Shown: positions 15,395 through 21,611 of the stretch, piece after piece
Position numbering within the stretch: the first letter of the stretch is position 1
Layout: every line of letters begins with the position of its first letter
Virus record (IMG/VR): IMGVR_UViG_3300031565_004156
Coordinates: 1-24,318 of that record
From: a virus
Reading direction: 5' to 3' (one strand)
DNA length: 24,318 bases
Program-made: the position numbers and the translations under genes
Notes under the pieces: model-generated
What the model was told of the DNA's origin: nothing
What the model saw: only the letters and a program-made list of their open reading frames with translations
Database searches by the model: none

Positions 15395-15503
15395 GTCGTC
15401 CTTGCTACTTTCTCACCGCCTCCAGTAAGAGGTGCGGGGGACGCAGAGGTGGAGGCGGTGGGGGGTATCCCCGCGCCCTCCCGCACCAAATCGGGTCGCA
15501 TTC
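15395..15503. other. 109-bp non-coding gap after the capsid gene
   Basis: No gene fits here on either strand. It contains a 10-bp inverted repeat and a smaller GGGG-TAT-CCCC hairpin at 15462-15472. It is the only gap other than 17450-17735 that exceeds about 25 bp in the whole window. Confidence 0.7.
15414..15460 (-). terminator. Inverted repeat downstream of the major capsid gene (possible terminator or processing hairpin)
   Basis: CACCGCCTCC (15414-15423) and GGAGGCGGTG (15451-15460) are perfect inverted copies separated by 27 bases. The stem would form in the minus-strand transcript just after the capsid stop. There is no T-run, so efficient intrinsic termination is doubtful; partial termination, pausing or mRNA protection are equally possible. 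Confidence 0.4.
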
Positions 15504-16400
15504 CTACGCGCCCGCCGAACCATACACGCCACGCCAGTCCGACCACCCCGGTACGAACCGCATGGTAGCCTTGAACAGGGCATTGCCCGTGTCAAAGTCA
15601 TCGTCGCTCGAAAAGATCGGACGCTCCCGCCAGAACACCTTCATCTGGTGATCCGCCGGAGCCGCCATCAGGAACCAGGCGTCCTCGTCCGTGAGATAGT
15701 CCCACACCTTCACGGTGAGCTTATTGTGAAGGGGGTTGATCGCGTTCGATGCGTCCTCGGGGTCCTTCGCTGAGCCAACGAGCCTTTCGGCGTTGAATTG
15801 TTCGCCCGCAGGAACCACGAGGTAGCGCGGCGAGATCGCGAGCTTCGCGCCGGTGTCGTCCAGGAAGCCACGGAACTCAGTGACCGCGTTTTCCAACGTG
15901 GTCAGGTTGAGGTCCACGCCGCTGGACGGCATATTCGCGTCGGTCGATCCGGCGAGAAGTGGATGCGAGGAACTGAACAGCGCAACGGAGTCCGCTCCCG
16001 TGTAATCGCTCGAAAACCCGTTGTTGAAGACGTTAGCACAGACTGTCTCAAACGTCTTCTTGGCCGAACGAGCGAGCTTGCGCGACGCCGCCGCCATCTG
16101 CTTGTAGAGGTCGTCCGCCCACATGATGCGGGTAACGGCAAAACCCATCCCGTACCCAACGTGGGTGTACGTCTTTTTGTATCCCTGGGTGGGATCGTAG
16201 TAACTGATACCCGCACCCTCGTCGAGTTCGGGCATCGTGGCGAGTCCGCCAATGGTCAAATCATCTTCGGTGTGCTTACCCGATGTAAGCACGTTGAAGA
16301 TGTTCTCAGCCTGGAACGGAGCCAACTTGAGGTCGGTAGAGAATACCTTGCTCAGTCCAGGTTCGATCAACTCCGAAAATGCGCCAGTGGTGCTTGGCAT
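15504..16400 (-). CDS. Major capsid protein (Mu gpT-like, HK97-fold)
   Basis: 298 residues. The ATG at 16400 has the strongest ribosome binding site in the window (GAGGAG, 7 nt spacing). Features that fit the Mu gpT-like group of HK97-fold capsid proteins: a conserved N-terminal segment (GAFSELIEPGLSKVFSTDL), the FAVTRIMWADDLYKQM helix, the ALFSSSHPLLAGS segment in the middle, LAISPRYLVVPAGEQFNAER, and a C-terminal half with DEDAWFLMAAPADHQMKVFW and WRGVYGSAGA at the very end. Length about 300 is normal for the family. It follows a scaffold and two decoration-like genes, the usual order. It forms the icosahedral shell; no protease domain or delta domain extension is visible, so maturation by cleavage cannot be inferred. 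Confidence 0.85.
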   Translation of the reverse strand: MPSTTGAFSELIEPGLSKVFSTDLKLAPFQAENIFNVLTSGKHTEDDLTIGGLATMPELDEGAGISYYDPTQGYKKTYTHVGYGMGFAVTRIMWADDLYKQMAAASRKLARSAKKTFETVCANVFNNGFSSDYTGADSVALFSSSHPLLAGSTDANMPSSGVDLNLTTLENAVTEFRGFLDDTGAKLAISPRYLVVPAGEQFNAERLVGSAKDPEDASNAINPLHNKLTVKVWDYLTDEDAWFLMAAPADHQMKVFWRERPIFSSDDDFDTGNALFKATMRFVPGWSDWRGVYGSAGA

Positions 16401-16407
16401 ACTCTAT

Positions 16408-16413
16408 CTCCTC
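16408..16413 (-). promoter_or_regulatory. Strong ribosome binding site of the capsid gene
   Basis: GAGGAG on the minus strand, seven bases upstream of the capsid ATG, touching the stop codon of the preceding gene. It indicates high translation of the capsid protein independent of upstream ribosomes. Confidence 0.75.
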
Positions 16414-16934
16414 TAAGCTTCCTGCGTTGTCTGGTACTGAGAAAAGGTCGGGTCGATGGTAACGTGCCATTTGCGACCCGCCCCAGTTACATCCTCACCG
16501 CCTCCCTCGTCTTGGTCCCAACCCACGATGCGTAGAGTGGGCACCGCTGCCGCCGTGTCGATCCGGCAATATGAAGCCGTCGGTATCTCGACATCAGCAT
16601 GGAGGTTCATAAAGCCGACAGTGGCAGTCCGACGGGCCATCGTCATCGTGGATGGGGCGCCAACTGCCTCGAAGACGGCCCCGATTACAAACGGGGTGAT
16701 TTCCAGATACTCCGTCTTCTGGGTAGCACTCGTCGTCTTATTGTGGAGCGCCACCCCATAGAGTGACGTGTCCGCTTCCGCAACTACTCGAACGGAACCG
16801 GATGTGGCGGACAGGTTCACGATGGTTCCCTTGTAAATCGTCTGCGAAATCTTTACAGGGAGCCGTTCTACTTCCATATGTCCGCCGCCAAAGTTATAGA
16901 GCCAGCGGAAACCTCTGTTGATCTCCGCGGCCAT
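16413..16934 (-). CDS. Capsid decoration-like protein, second tandem copy
   Basis: 173 residues. The start is the ATG at 16934 that shares a base with the TAA of the paralogue (TAATG); an in-frame ATG further upstream would add 21 residues lying inside the paralogue's 3' end and lacking any counterpart in it. Sequence is beta-rich: RGFRWLYNFGGGHMEVERLP, VKISQTIYKGTIVNLS, SGSVRVVAEADTSLYGVALH, ITPFVIGAVFEAVGAPSTMT, TLRIVGWDQ, GAGRKWHVTI. The 'KISQTIYkGT...G.V....adtSLyGVAL' pattern resembles capsid-stabilising proteins found next to capsid genes in other phages (DUF2190-like), a recalled resemblance. It is encoded 12 bp before the capsid gene, so co-expression with the shell is expected. Confidence 0.65.
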   Translation of the reverse strand: MAAEINRGFRWLYNFGGGHMEVERLPVKISQTIYKGTIVNLSATSGSVRVVAEADTSLYGVALHNKTTSATQKTEYLEITPFVIGAVFEAVGAPSTMTMARRTATVGFMNLHADVEIPTASYCRIDTAAAVPTLRIVGWDQDEGGGEDVTGAGRKWHVTIDPTFSQYQTTQEA

Positions 16935-17449
16935 TATGTCCCCACAGACTGCGTTGTCTGGACCTGGGAAGCGTCGGCAGCAATGGTGACGCGCCACTTA
17001 CGGCCCGCACCAGTCACGCCTTCCGTCCGCTTATCCCAGCCCACGATTCGCAGAGTGAGTGTTGCCGCGCCGGTGTCAATCCTCGAATATCCAGCCGTCG
17101 GCAACTTGATGTCGGCGTGGAGATTCCGGTACGCAGCGGCGGGGTTGTTGGCTGCCATAGTCATCGTCGATTTTGCACCCACTGCCTCGAAAACCGCGCC
17201 AACGGCGAACGGGACGAGTTGAATCGTCTCCGTCTTCTGAGAGGAGCTGGTGGTCTTCGAGTGGAGGGCTACGCCGAATAGAGAGGTATCCGCGTCGGCT
17301 ACTATCCGCACGGAACCAGATGTATCAGAGAGACACAGGACGGTTCCCCGGTAAATGGTCTGTGAAATCTTGACCGGGAGTTCCATGACCTGCATCTGGC
17401 CGCCGCGCATATTGTAGAGCCACTGGAAACCCCTGAGTGGTTCTGCCAT
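16934..17449 (-). CDS. Capsid decoration-like protein, first tandem copy
   Basis: 171 residues, ATG at 17449 after a 286-bp non-coding gap. The Shine-Dalgarno is weak (AAGGGAAAAGCTC before ATG). Reads as RGFQWLYNMRGGQMQVMELP, VKISQTIYRGTVLCLS, SGSVRIVADADTSLFGVALH, LVPFAVGAVFEAVGAKSTMT, TLRIVGWDK, GAGRKWRVTI, in register with the next gene for nearly its whole length; the copies differ most at the ends and around residue 110. All-beta, no membrane segment, small and hydrophilic. Two related outer proteins could occupy different sites on the capsid lattice or one could be for the vertex. That is inference. Confidence 0.65.
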   Translation of the reverse strand: MAEPLRGFQWLYNMRGGQMQVMELPVKISQTIYRGTVLCLSDTSGSVRIVADADTSLFGVALHSKTTSSSQKTETIQLVPFAVGAVFEAVGAKSTMTMAANNPAAAYRNLHADIKLPTAGYSRIDTGAATLTLRIVGWDKRTEGVTGAGRKWRVTIAADASQVQTTQSVGT

Positions 17450-17546
17450 GAGCTTTTCCCTTGGTAAACGTATTTCACGTCAAGGGGTGTCTCCCGGATG
17501 GGAGGCCCATGGCCCGTGTCCACACAGAACGACCGTTCTTCCGGTT

Positions 17547-17577
17547 GGCTTGGTGTCCCCACCCCTGGGGGCAAGCC
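17547..17577 (-). promoter_or_regulatory. Composite hairpin in the gap upstream of the decoration/capsid genes
   Basis: GGCTTG (17547-17552) pairs with CAAGCC (17572-17577); inside, CCCC (17557-17560) pairs with GGGG (17568-17571) across a 7-base loop, leaving a 4-base bulge. It is the largest fold in the gap. No T-run follows in the direction of transcription. Confidence 0.5.
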
Positions 17578-17589
17578 TCGGCGGGGTGT

Positions 17590-17604
17590 CCGTTGCGGCA
17601 ACGG
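17590..17604 (-). promoter_or_regulatory. Perfect inverted repeat CCGTTGC-G-GCAACGG
   Basis: A 7+1+7 base palindrome. As RNA it gives a 6-bp stem with a 3-base loop; as DNA it could be a protein-binding operator. It lies next to the composite hairpin in the same gap. Confidence 0.5.
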
Positions 17605-17735
17605 GTCCGCCGTTTACACCGTGTAGAGTCGGTCATCGCTGGTATCCCGTGTCCGCTGGGGCAGTCCGATGCCTTCTCTGGTCCCCTTGTGGGGGGCACT
17701 AGATACGACACGCGCTGTACGAGCGCGATGCAGCC

Positions 17736-18215
17736 TTAAGCATGTGACCTATTGTCGATGTTGATACCATCCTTCATAATTGCTTCTGCCTGCTTCTCGG
17801 TCATCACACCTGCACTGAGTTGCTCCTCGACGTACTTCACCTTGTCACGGTGGACCTGGTTGGCATTCGCCTGAGCCTTCTCCCGCTGGCGCTTCCCCCA
17901 GTCCTTCTCATCCGTCTGCATCAGAAGTAGTCCGCGTTCCCGTACCGTCCCGTCCTCTCGTTTCTCCCCCATGATAGGACGGACTTTCGCTTCGTTCAGA
18001 CCCTCGAAGTCAACGGAATCAGCAGGCACAGGTTCGTACCCGAGCATTTGCGCTGTCCGCAACTTCCTGCGATTGGTCGTGTCCACCCAACGATACTTCT
18101 TGCCGGGTTCCCCATCAACACGAGTGATGTCTGTCATGCGACCGGGCGTCGGTGCCGTCTTACTCTTTTGCACTATGCGGCGTTCGCCGCGCTTACGTCC
18201 TGCCGGTGCTGGCAT
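17736..18215 (-). CDS. Basic hypothetical protein (159 aa) between scaffold and decoration genes
   Basis: 159 residues. The ATG at 18215 shares its first base with the TAA of the scaffold gene (TAATG). The first 30 residues are strongly basic (PAPAGRKRGERRIVQKSK). A compact middle contains GKKYRWVDTTNRRKLRTAQM, then LGYEPVPADSVDFEGLNE, and GTVRERGLLLMQTDEKDWGK. The C-terminal third is a charged helix with a turn (KVKYVEEQLSAGVMTEKQAE). The 'YRWVD...R...GYEPV...ERGLLLM..dE..W' arrangement recurs, as I recall, in uncharacterised proteins beside phage scaffold genes. Function unknown; coupling to scaffold suggests a role in head assembly or nucleic-acid contact. Confidence 0.65.
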   Translation of the reverse strand: MPAPAGRKRGERRIVQKSKTAPTPGRMTDITRVDGEPGKKYRWVDTTNRRKLRTAQMLGYEPVPADSVDFEGLNEAKVRPIMGEKREDGTVRERGLLLMQTDEKDWGKRQREKAQANANQVHRDKVKYVEEQLSAGVMTEKQAEAIMKDGINIDNRSHA

Positions 18216-19009
18216 TACTCTACGCTCCTTCTGCGCTGGCGGACGGCCTCAATCCCATCTGCCGTTTCCGCCTCCGTCATCTCCACGCCCATATCCTTCA
18301 TGGCCTTACTCAGGCCCTCGTGTGCTTCCTTCGCCGAGCCAGTCAACCGCGTCGCCTTCTGCGTCCCGCTACCCGTCGAGGGTCGCGACGTTTCGGGAAT
18401 GATCTTCCCCAGGTTGACGGTCTTCCCGCCGGGCACCGGATCGTCGGTGGTGGTCGCCGGAATGTTGAACGCACCCTCTTCCATCAGTTGCCCGATGACA
18501 ACGCGACGCACGGCGTCCTGGGTGCCCTTATCGAGCCGCTGCCGAGCCGGAACCCTCCCCAACATCTCGTCGTAAATCTCCGCCGCCTTCGTCTTCGATC
18601 CCTCCGGCACGTTCGACAGTAGAAGCTGCTTTGATGTCGACGCGATGGAACGCGTAGCAACGTCGAGCGTCTGGCTCATCTCCGCAAGTCCCTTCTCCAG
18701 CCGCGCGACCTTCGCGTCCACATCCTCCCCTTGATTGTCATCATCGGTCAGATCGGGCGTACTGGCTACGTATCGCATGTTGCCATCGTCGTCGATCTGC
18801 AACCCCATCGCCTCGACCTGCGCCTTCAGTGCCCCGAAGCGTCTGAGGTCCGCACCCGACTCGCCGATCTTGTTCTGCGCTTCCGCATACCCTTTCTCTA
18901 ACTCTTCCACACTGGCATACTTGCCAGCAAGGAGCTTCGATTCTTCCTTCTCTTCTGCCTCCGATTTCTTGGAGCTGTCGGTTTTCTCGTCCAGCCGCTC
19001 TTCACTCAT
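18215..19009 (-). CDS. Scaffolding-like protein
   Basis: 264 residues, ATG at 19009 eight bases inside the end of the 88-aa gene. The N-terminus is highly acidic and charged (EERLDEKTDSSKKSEAEEKE), followed by LLAGKYASVEELEKGYAEAQ (26-45), a segment that occurs in many phage scaffold proteins. Most of the rest is helical (VDAKVARLEKGLAEMSQTLD; LLLSNVPEG region; RVPARQRLDKGTQDAVRRVV), with a Thr/Pro/Gly-rich linker near 180-215, and a basic C-terminus (VRQRRRSVE), as used by scaffolds to bind capsid protein. Position between portal and capsid genes is the standard one. It would guide procapsid assembly and be lost afterwards. Confidence 0.8.
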   Translation of the reverse strand: MSEERLDEKTDSSKKSEAEEKEESKLLAGKYASVEELEKGYAEAQNKIGESGADLRRFGALKAQVEAMGLQIDDDGNMRYVASTPDLTDDDNQGEDVDAKVARLEKGLAEMSQTLDVATRSIASTSKQLLLSNVPEGSKTKAAEIYDEMLGRVPARQRLDKGTQDAVRRVVIGQLMEEGAFNIPATTTDDPVPGGKTVNLGKIIPETSRPSTGSGTQKATRLTGSAKEAHEGLSKAMKDMGVEMTEAETADGIEAVRQRRRSVE

Positions 19010-19268
19010 CCTTTGTCGTCTCCACCGCCTGTATTCGTTGTGCTATCTCACCCTTGGGCGCTCGCAATACCCGTTCGATTGCAGCGTACTCACCCTGCGC
19101 CCTGTGTATCTCTGCCGGAGTGTTCGCCTTCAACATATGATTCACCGCACCATCCCGACACTCCCGAAGCCACTCATCCATCTTCGCCCATAATAGGCTT
19201 GTATCAATATCCCGCTTGAGGCGTTGCAACTGCTCCTGCTTGGCCCGCTCCGTACCCGGCACCTCCAC
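19002..19268 (-). CDS. Small helical protein between portal and scaffold (88 aa, start uncertain)
   Basis: Up to 88 residues from a GTG at 19268, overlapping the end of the portal gene by 65 bases. Other starts fit too: GTG at 19262 with better-spaced GGAGG, TTG at 19229, or ATG at 19181. The protein is almost wholly helical: RAKQEQLQRLKRDIDTSLLW, KMDEWLRECRDGAVNHMLKA, then AQGEYAAIERVLRAPKGEIA. A small helical protein ending in an '(R/Q)G....(I/L)..(L/V)L..P' helix is often found right after portal genes; its role is unknown to me. It continues into the scaffold gene by an 8-base overlap. Confidence 0.65.
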   Translation of the reverse strand: MEVPGTERAKQEQLQRLKRDIDTSLLWAKMDEWLRECRDGAVNHMLKANTPAEIHRAQGEYAAIERVLRAPKGEIAQRIQAVETTKDE

Positions 19269-21198
19269 CCCCTCCCCCGGCTTGATCGGCCGGAATTCCG
19301 TGTTGTCTCGCCTGCATCTCCTGCAACCACGCCTGCGCCGCCTCTTGCTGTTGTCCGATCATCTCCTGCCAGTTCTTCTCCCCGTACCGCAGGAGGAAGT
19401 TCTTCGTGATGTTGTACTGGAGATTCGGGTTCATCAGCACCAGCGGGTTTTGGATAAGTTCCCGATAGAGCAGTACCGCCCCTTCCTTCTGCTTGTTGAT
19501 ATTGCTGGTGGAACTGTTGCCCTGGGGAATGAAGTCGTACGCGCCGATGACTTCCTCCATGTCCTTGGGCATAGTCAACGCCAGGTCTTTACCGAGTAGC
19601 CGGAAAGGTTGCCCCTCGTCGGCAAACTGCATCGTCAACCCCATGAGTTGGTAGAAGAGTTCCTTGATGCCCCCACCTTCCTCGTAGTCCGATGTCCCCT
19701 GAATGGAGTCCACCATGTCGTCGAAGCGGACATTGCCCTGTGACTCAACCATTTCCACCTCACCCAGAGTCTTGCGGCCGCGTTCGCTTCTGCCAACACG
19801 CGCCTCCGTAACGCTCGTCGCCCGCTCCGCGTAGTCCAGAAGCACCGCCTCTTCCCGCTCGGAAGAAGGAGGCGTCTCGGGCACTTCGAGAAACTTGACT
19901 GCATTAGAATCGTCAGAGATAATGAATTCGCCGGGAGCCATCTTGATGCGGGTGTTCCCGTAGGCATCCGTGAGTTTGATACCCGGCTCTATAATCATCG
20001 GACGCCGGAGCAACATCGCCCCCCAGTCGAGGCGCATATTGTGCTCCGTGTCCATCTCGTCGTTGATGTCCTTGAGGAGTTCGCACCAACTCTTGCCGTA
20101 GAACTGTCCCTCCCGCGGATTCGCCGTAAACGGGATGTAGTGCCGCCGTCCGTGAATCCAGGGGTACAGGATACAGCGGGCGATGACGCCACCTTGCCCG
20201 CTCGACTCTCCGGTATCGGAACCGGACCCCTCTCCCATGAGTAGGTCGAGAAGGCAATCTCGCATCTCGCCCTTCTCGGGGTCGTAGACGAAGCCCCTGT
20301 CCGTCCAGCGCAGAGGCAGAGAGCGAATGTACTCCCAGTGCTCGAATCGCACGAATGCCTTGCCGACGTTCTCGTTGACCTTGACGCCGATGCGGTCCAC
20401 CACCTCGGTTTGGGGCACGCTAACTCCGGGGGAATCCTTCACCTCGTCGTAGACCCCCTTGTCGAAGACCCCCAACGCTTCCCGCTGTCGTATCCAGTCC
20501 AGGTGAACGTACCGTCTGTCGCCGACTCCAACCGCCTCCGAGATACTGCGGGCTTCAGCAGGCACCAACACGAAGTCCCGCATCTCGACGAAGTCCAGGC
20601 GCGGTCCCTTGTTCTCGACCTGTTTCTCGATAACAAAATCACCCTGAATCCGCTTCATATATTGGAGTTTCCGTTCGATGGTGAGCTTCGCCAACCCCTT
20701 GCCGTGCTTCAGGGTCGCTGTGATGATCTCCTTGAGCTTCCCCTTGAGGCCCAGGCGTCTCTCTGAGAGATACTGCAACCACGCCTGCCAGTTACGACCG
20801 GGTTCCTCATCCTCCCCACCACGAGGTTCGATGCGTACAATCGGGGTCGTTCCCAGGATCGTGCGGCAGATGTTCGCAGCCGTAGTGTCGATCATCCAGC
20901 GAGTCATTGGAATGTGGATGTTCGCGCACCCCTCCCACGGACTCGACTTCCGTGCCTTCACGCCCTCATAGAGATCGTTCCATTCCCGCATGGAGTTGTG
21001 GAGGTCCGACTTGGCTTTCAGGGCGGTGTTGATTTCCTCGGACAACTCCCTCGCCAACTCCTCCCGCTGCTCCGGCTTCGAGAATATGACAGAGGGATTG
21101 TACTCGATCACATCCTCTTCCGCCTCGCCCACCATCGGCTCCGGTTCTATCAGTTCCGGTTCTTCGATTGTCCCCAACCCCAAATCTTCAACCGTCAT
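19204..21198 (-). CDS. Portal protein
   Basis: 664 residues, ATG at 21198. An acidic N-terminal tail (EEPELIEPEPMVGEAEEDVI) is followed by a helical segment and the hallmark SSPWEGCANIHIPMTRWMID (85-104 region), then TTAANICRTILGTTPIVRIE, as in many portals where a 'PW.G..N...P' motif precedes the clip and wing. The middle has VEMRDFVLVPAEARSISEAV, FRFEHWEYI-type strands, IPFTANPREGQFYGKSWCEL and DEMDTEHNMRLDWGAMLLRR. Helical end: QNPLVLMNPNLQYNITKNFL, then a Gly/Ala-rich tail with a run of six Gly. Length over 600 is usual for podovirus-type portals. It forms the dodecameric ring where DNA enters. Its weak Shine-Dalgarno (ACGGA) suggests moderate expression. Confidence 0.85.
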   Translation of the reverse strand: MTVEDLGLGTIEEPELIEPEPMVGEAEEDVIEYNPSVIFSKPEQREELARELSEEINTALKAKSDLHNSMREWNDLYEGVKARKSSPWEGCANIHIPMTRWMIDTTAANICRTILGTTPIVRIEPRGGEDEEPGRNWQAWLQYLSERRLGLKGKLKEIITATLKHGKGLAKLTIERKLQYMKRIQGDFVIEKQVENKGPRLDFVEMRDFVLVPAEARSISEAVGVGDRRYVHLDWIRQREALGVFDKGVYDEVKDSPGVSVPQTEVVDRIGVKVNENVGKAFVRFEHWEYIRSLPLRWTDRGFVYDPEKGEMRDCLLDLLMGEGSGSDTGESSGQGGVIARCILYPWIHGRRHYIPFTANPREGQFYGKSWCELLKDINDEMDTEHNMRLDWGAMLLRRPMIIEPGIKLTDAYGNTRIKMAPGEFIISDDSNAVKFLEVPETPPSSEREEAVLLDYAERATSVTEARVGRSERGRKTLGEVEMVESQGNVRFDDMVDSIQGTSDYEEGGGIKELFYQLMGLTMQFADEGQPFRLLGKDLALTMPKDMEEVIGAYDFIPQGNSSTSNINKQKEGAVLLYRELIQNPLVLMNPNLQYNITKNFLLRYGEKNWQEMIGQQQEAAQAWLQEMQARQHGIPADQAGGGGGGAGYGAGQAGAVATPQAGY

Positions 21199-21220
21199 TC
21201 CGTATCGCTTTCAGCCTCCG

Positions 21221-21601
21221 CTACTGACTCGTCGGTTCCCCCGCCGGTACGGACGTAAATGGCATGTAGTAGGGATCACCTAATTCCTGACTTATCCTAT
21301 GCACTGTCGCTGATCCCAACGTGGCCTCCGCCTCCTTCAATGACTTCAGCACTTCCCGGCGAGACGCTTCCATATCCCTCCGCCACTTCTTCCACTCCTC
21401 ATCGGTCATCATACGCGTTTGCATTTCGCGCGATATTCCCGTCATAGTGAATCCGAATGGTTCCGGGGATGGATATGATACGTAGACGTGGAGTTGACTG
21501 TCTTCCCGCGGAACGTCCTCCCATTGTCTGAACCACTTCAAATCCAACTTCTTGTTCCTGTATTCGCCTTCTAACCTTCTCTGTACCCACGGTAGTCTCA
21601 T
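21221..21601 (-). CDS. Hypothetical protein (126 aa) between TerL and portal
   Basis: 126 residues from an ATG with GGGAGG five bases upstream, 10 bp after the TerL stop. N-terminal part is basic and aromatic (MRLPWVQRRLEGEYRNKKLD, LKWFRQWEDVPREDSQLHVY), then a strand-rich stretch VSYPSPEPFGFTMTGI, then a charged helix DEEWKKWRRDMEASRREVLK. No Cys, no membrane segment. I do not recognise it; a clean ribosome site and typical composition support a real gene. Confidence 0.7.
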   Translation of the reverse strand: MRLPWVQRRLEGEYRNKKLDLKWFRQWEDVPREDSQLHVYVSYPSPEPFGFTMTGISREMQTRMMTDEEWKKWRRDMEASRREVLKSLKEAEATLGSATVHRISQELGDPYYMPFTSVPAGEPTSQ

Positions 21602-21611
21602 CGTTGCCTCC

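Larger units (their letters stand above)
17450..17735 (-). other. 286-bp inverted-repeat-rich gap between the 159-aa gene and the decoration/capsid block
   Basis: The longest stretch without an assigned gene. It holds hairpins at 17547-17577, 17590-17604, 17615-17625 (TACAC-C-GTGTA), 17683-17694 (CCCC-TTGT-GGGG) and 17711-17727 (CGCGCT, 5-base loop, AGCGCG). The hexamer GTGTCC occurs four times on the plus strand (17516, 17553, 17586, 17649). An 87-codon open stretch in the frame of the preceding gene runs through it on the minus strand; its ATG at 17636 would give 53 residues with four Cys and several His, but there is no clear ribosome binding site and composition is not decisive. No sigma70-type promoter was recognised. 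Confidence 0.55.

Noticed and set aside
14003-15568. 521-codon plus-strand frame opposite the beta-helix gene
   Set aside because: The minus frame has regular beta-helix coils; the plus frame has low-complexity Val/Asp/Gly/His sequence and crosses the non-coding gap and the capsid end.
17478-17483. TTGACG on the minus strand as a -35 promoter element before the first decoration gene
   Set aside because: No acceptable -10 hexamer lies 16-18 bases downstream; a phage-specific promoter cannot be judged from one copy.
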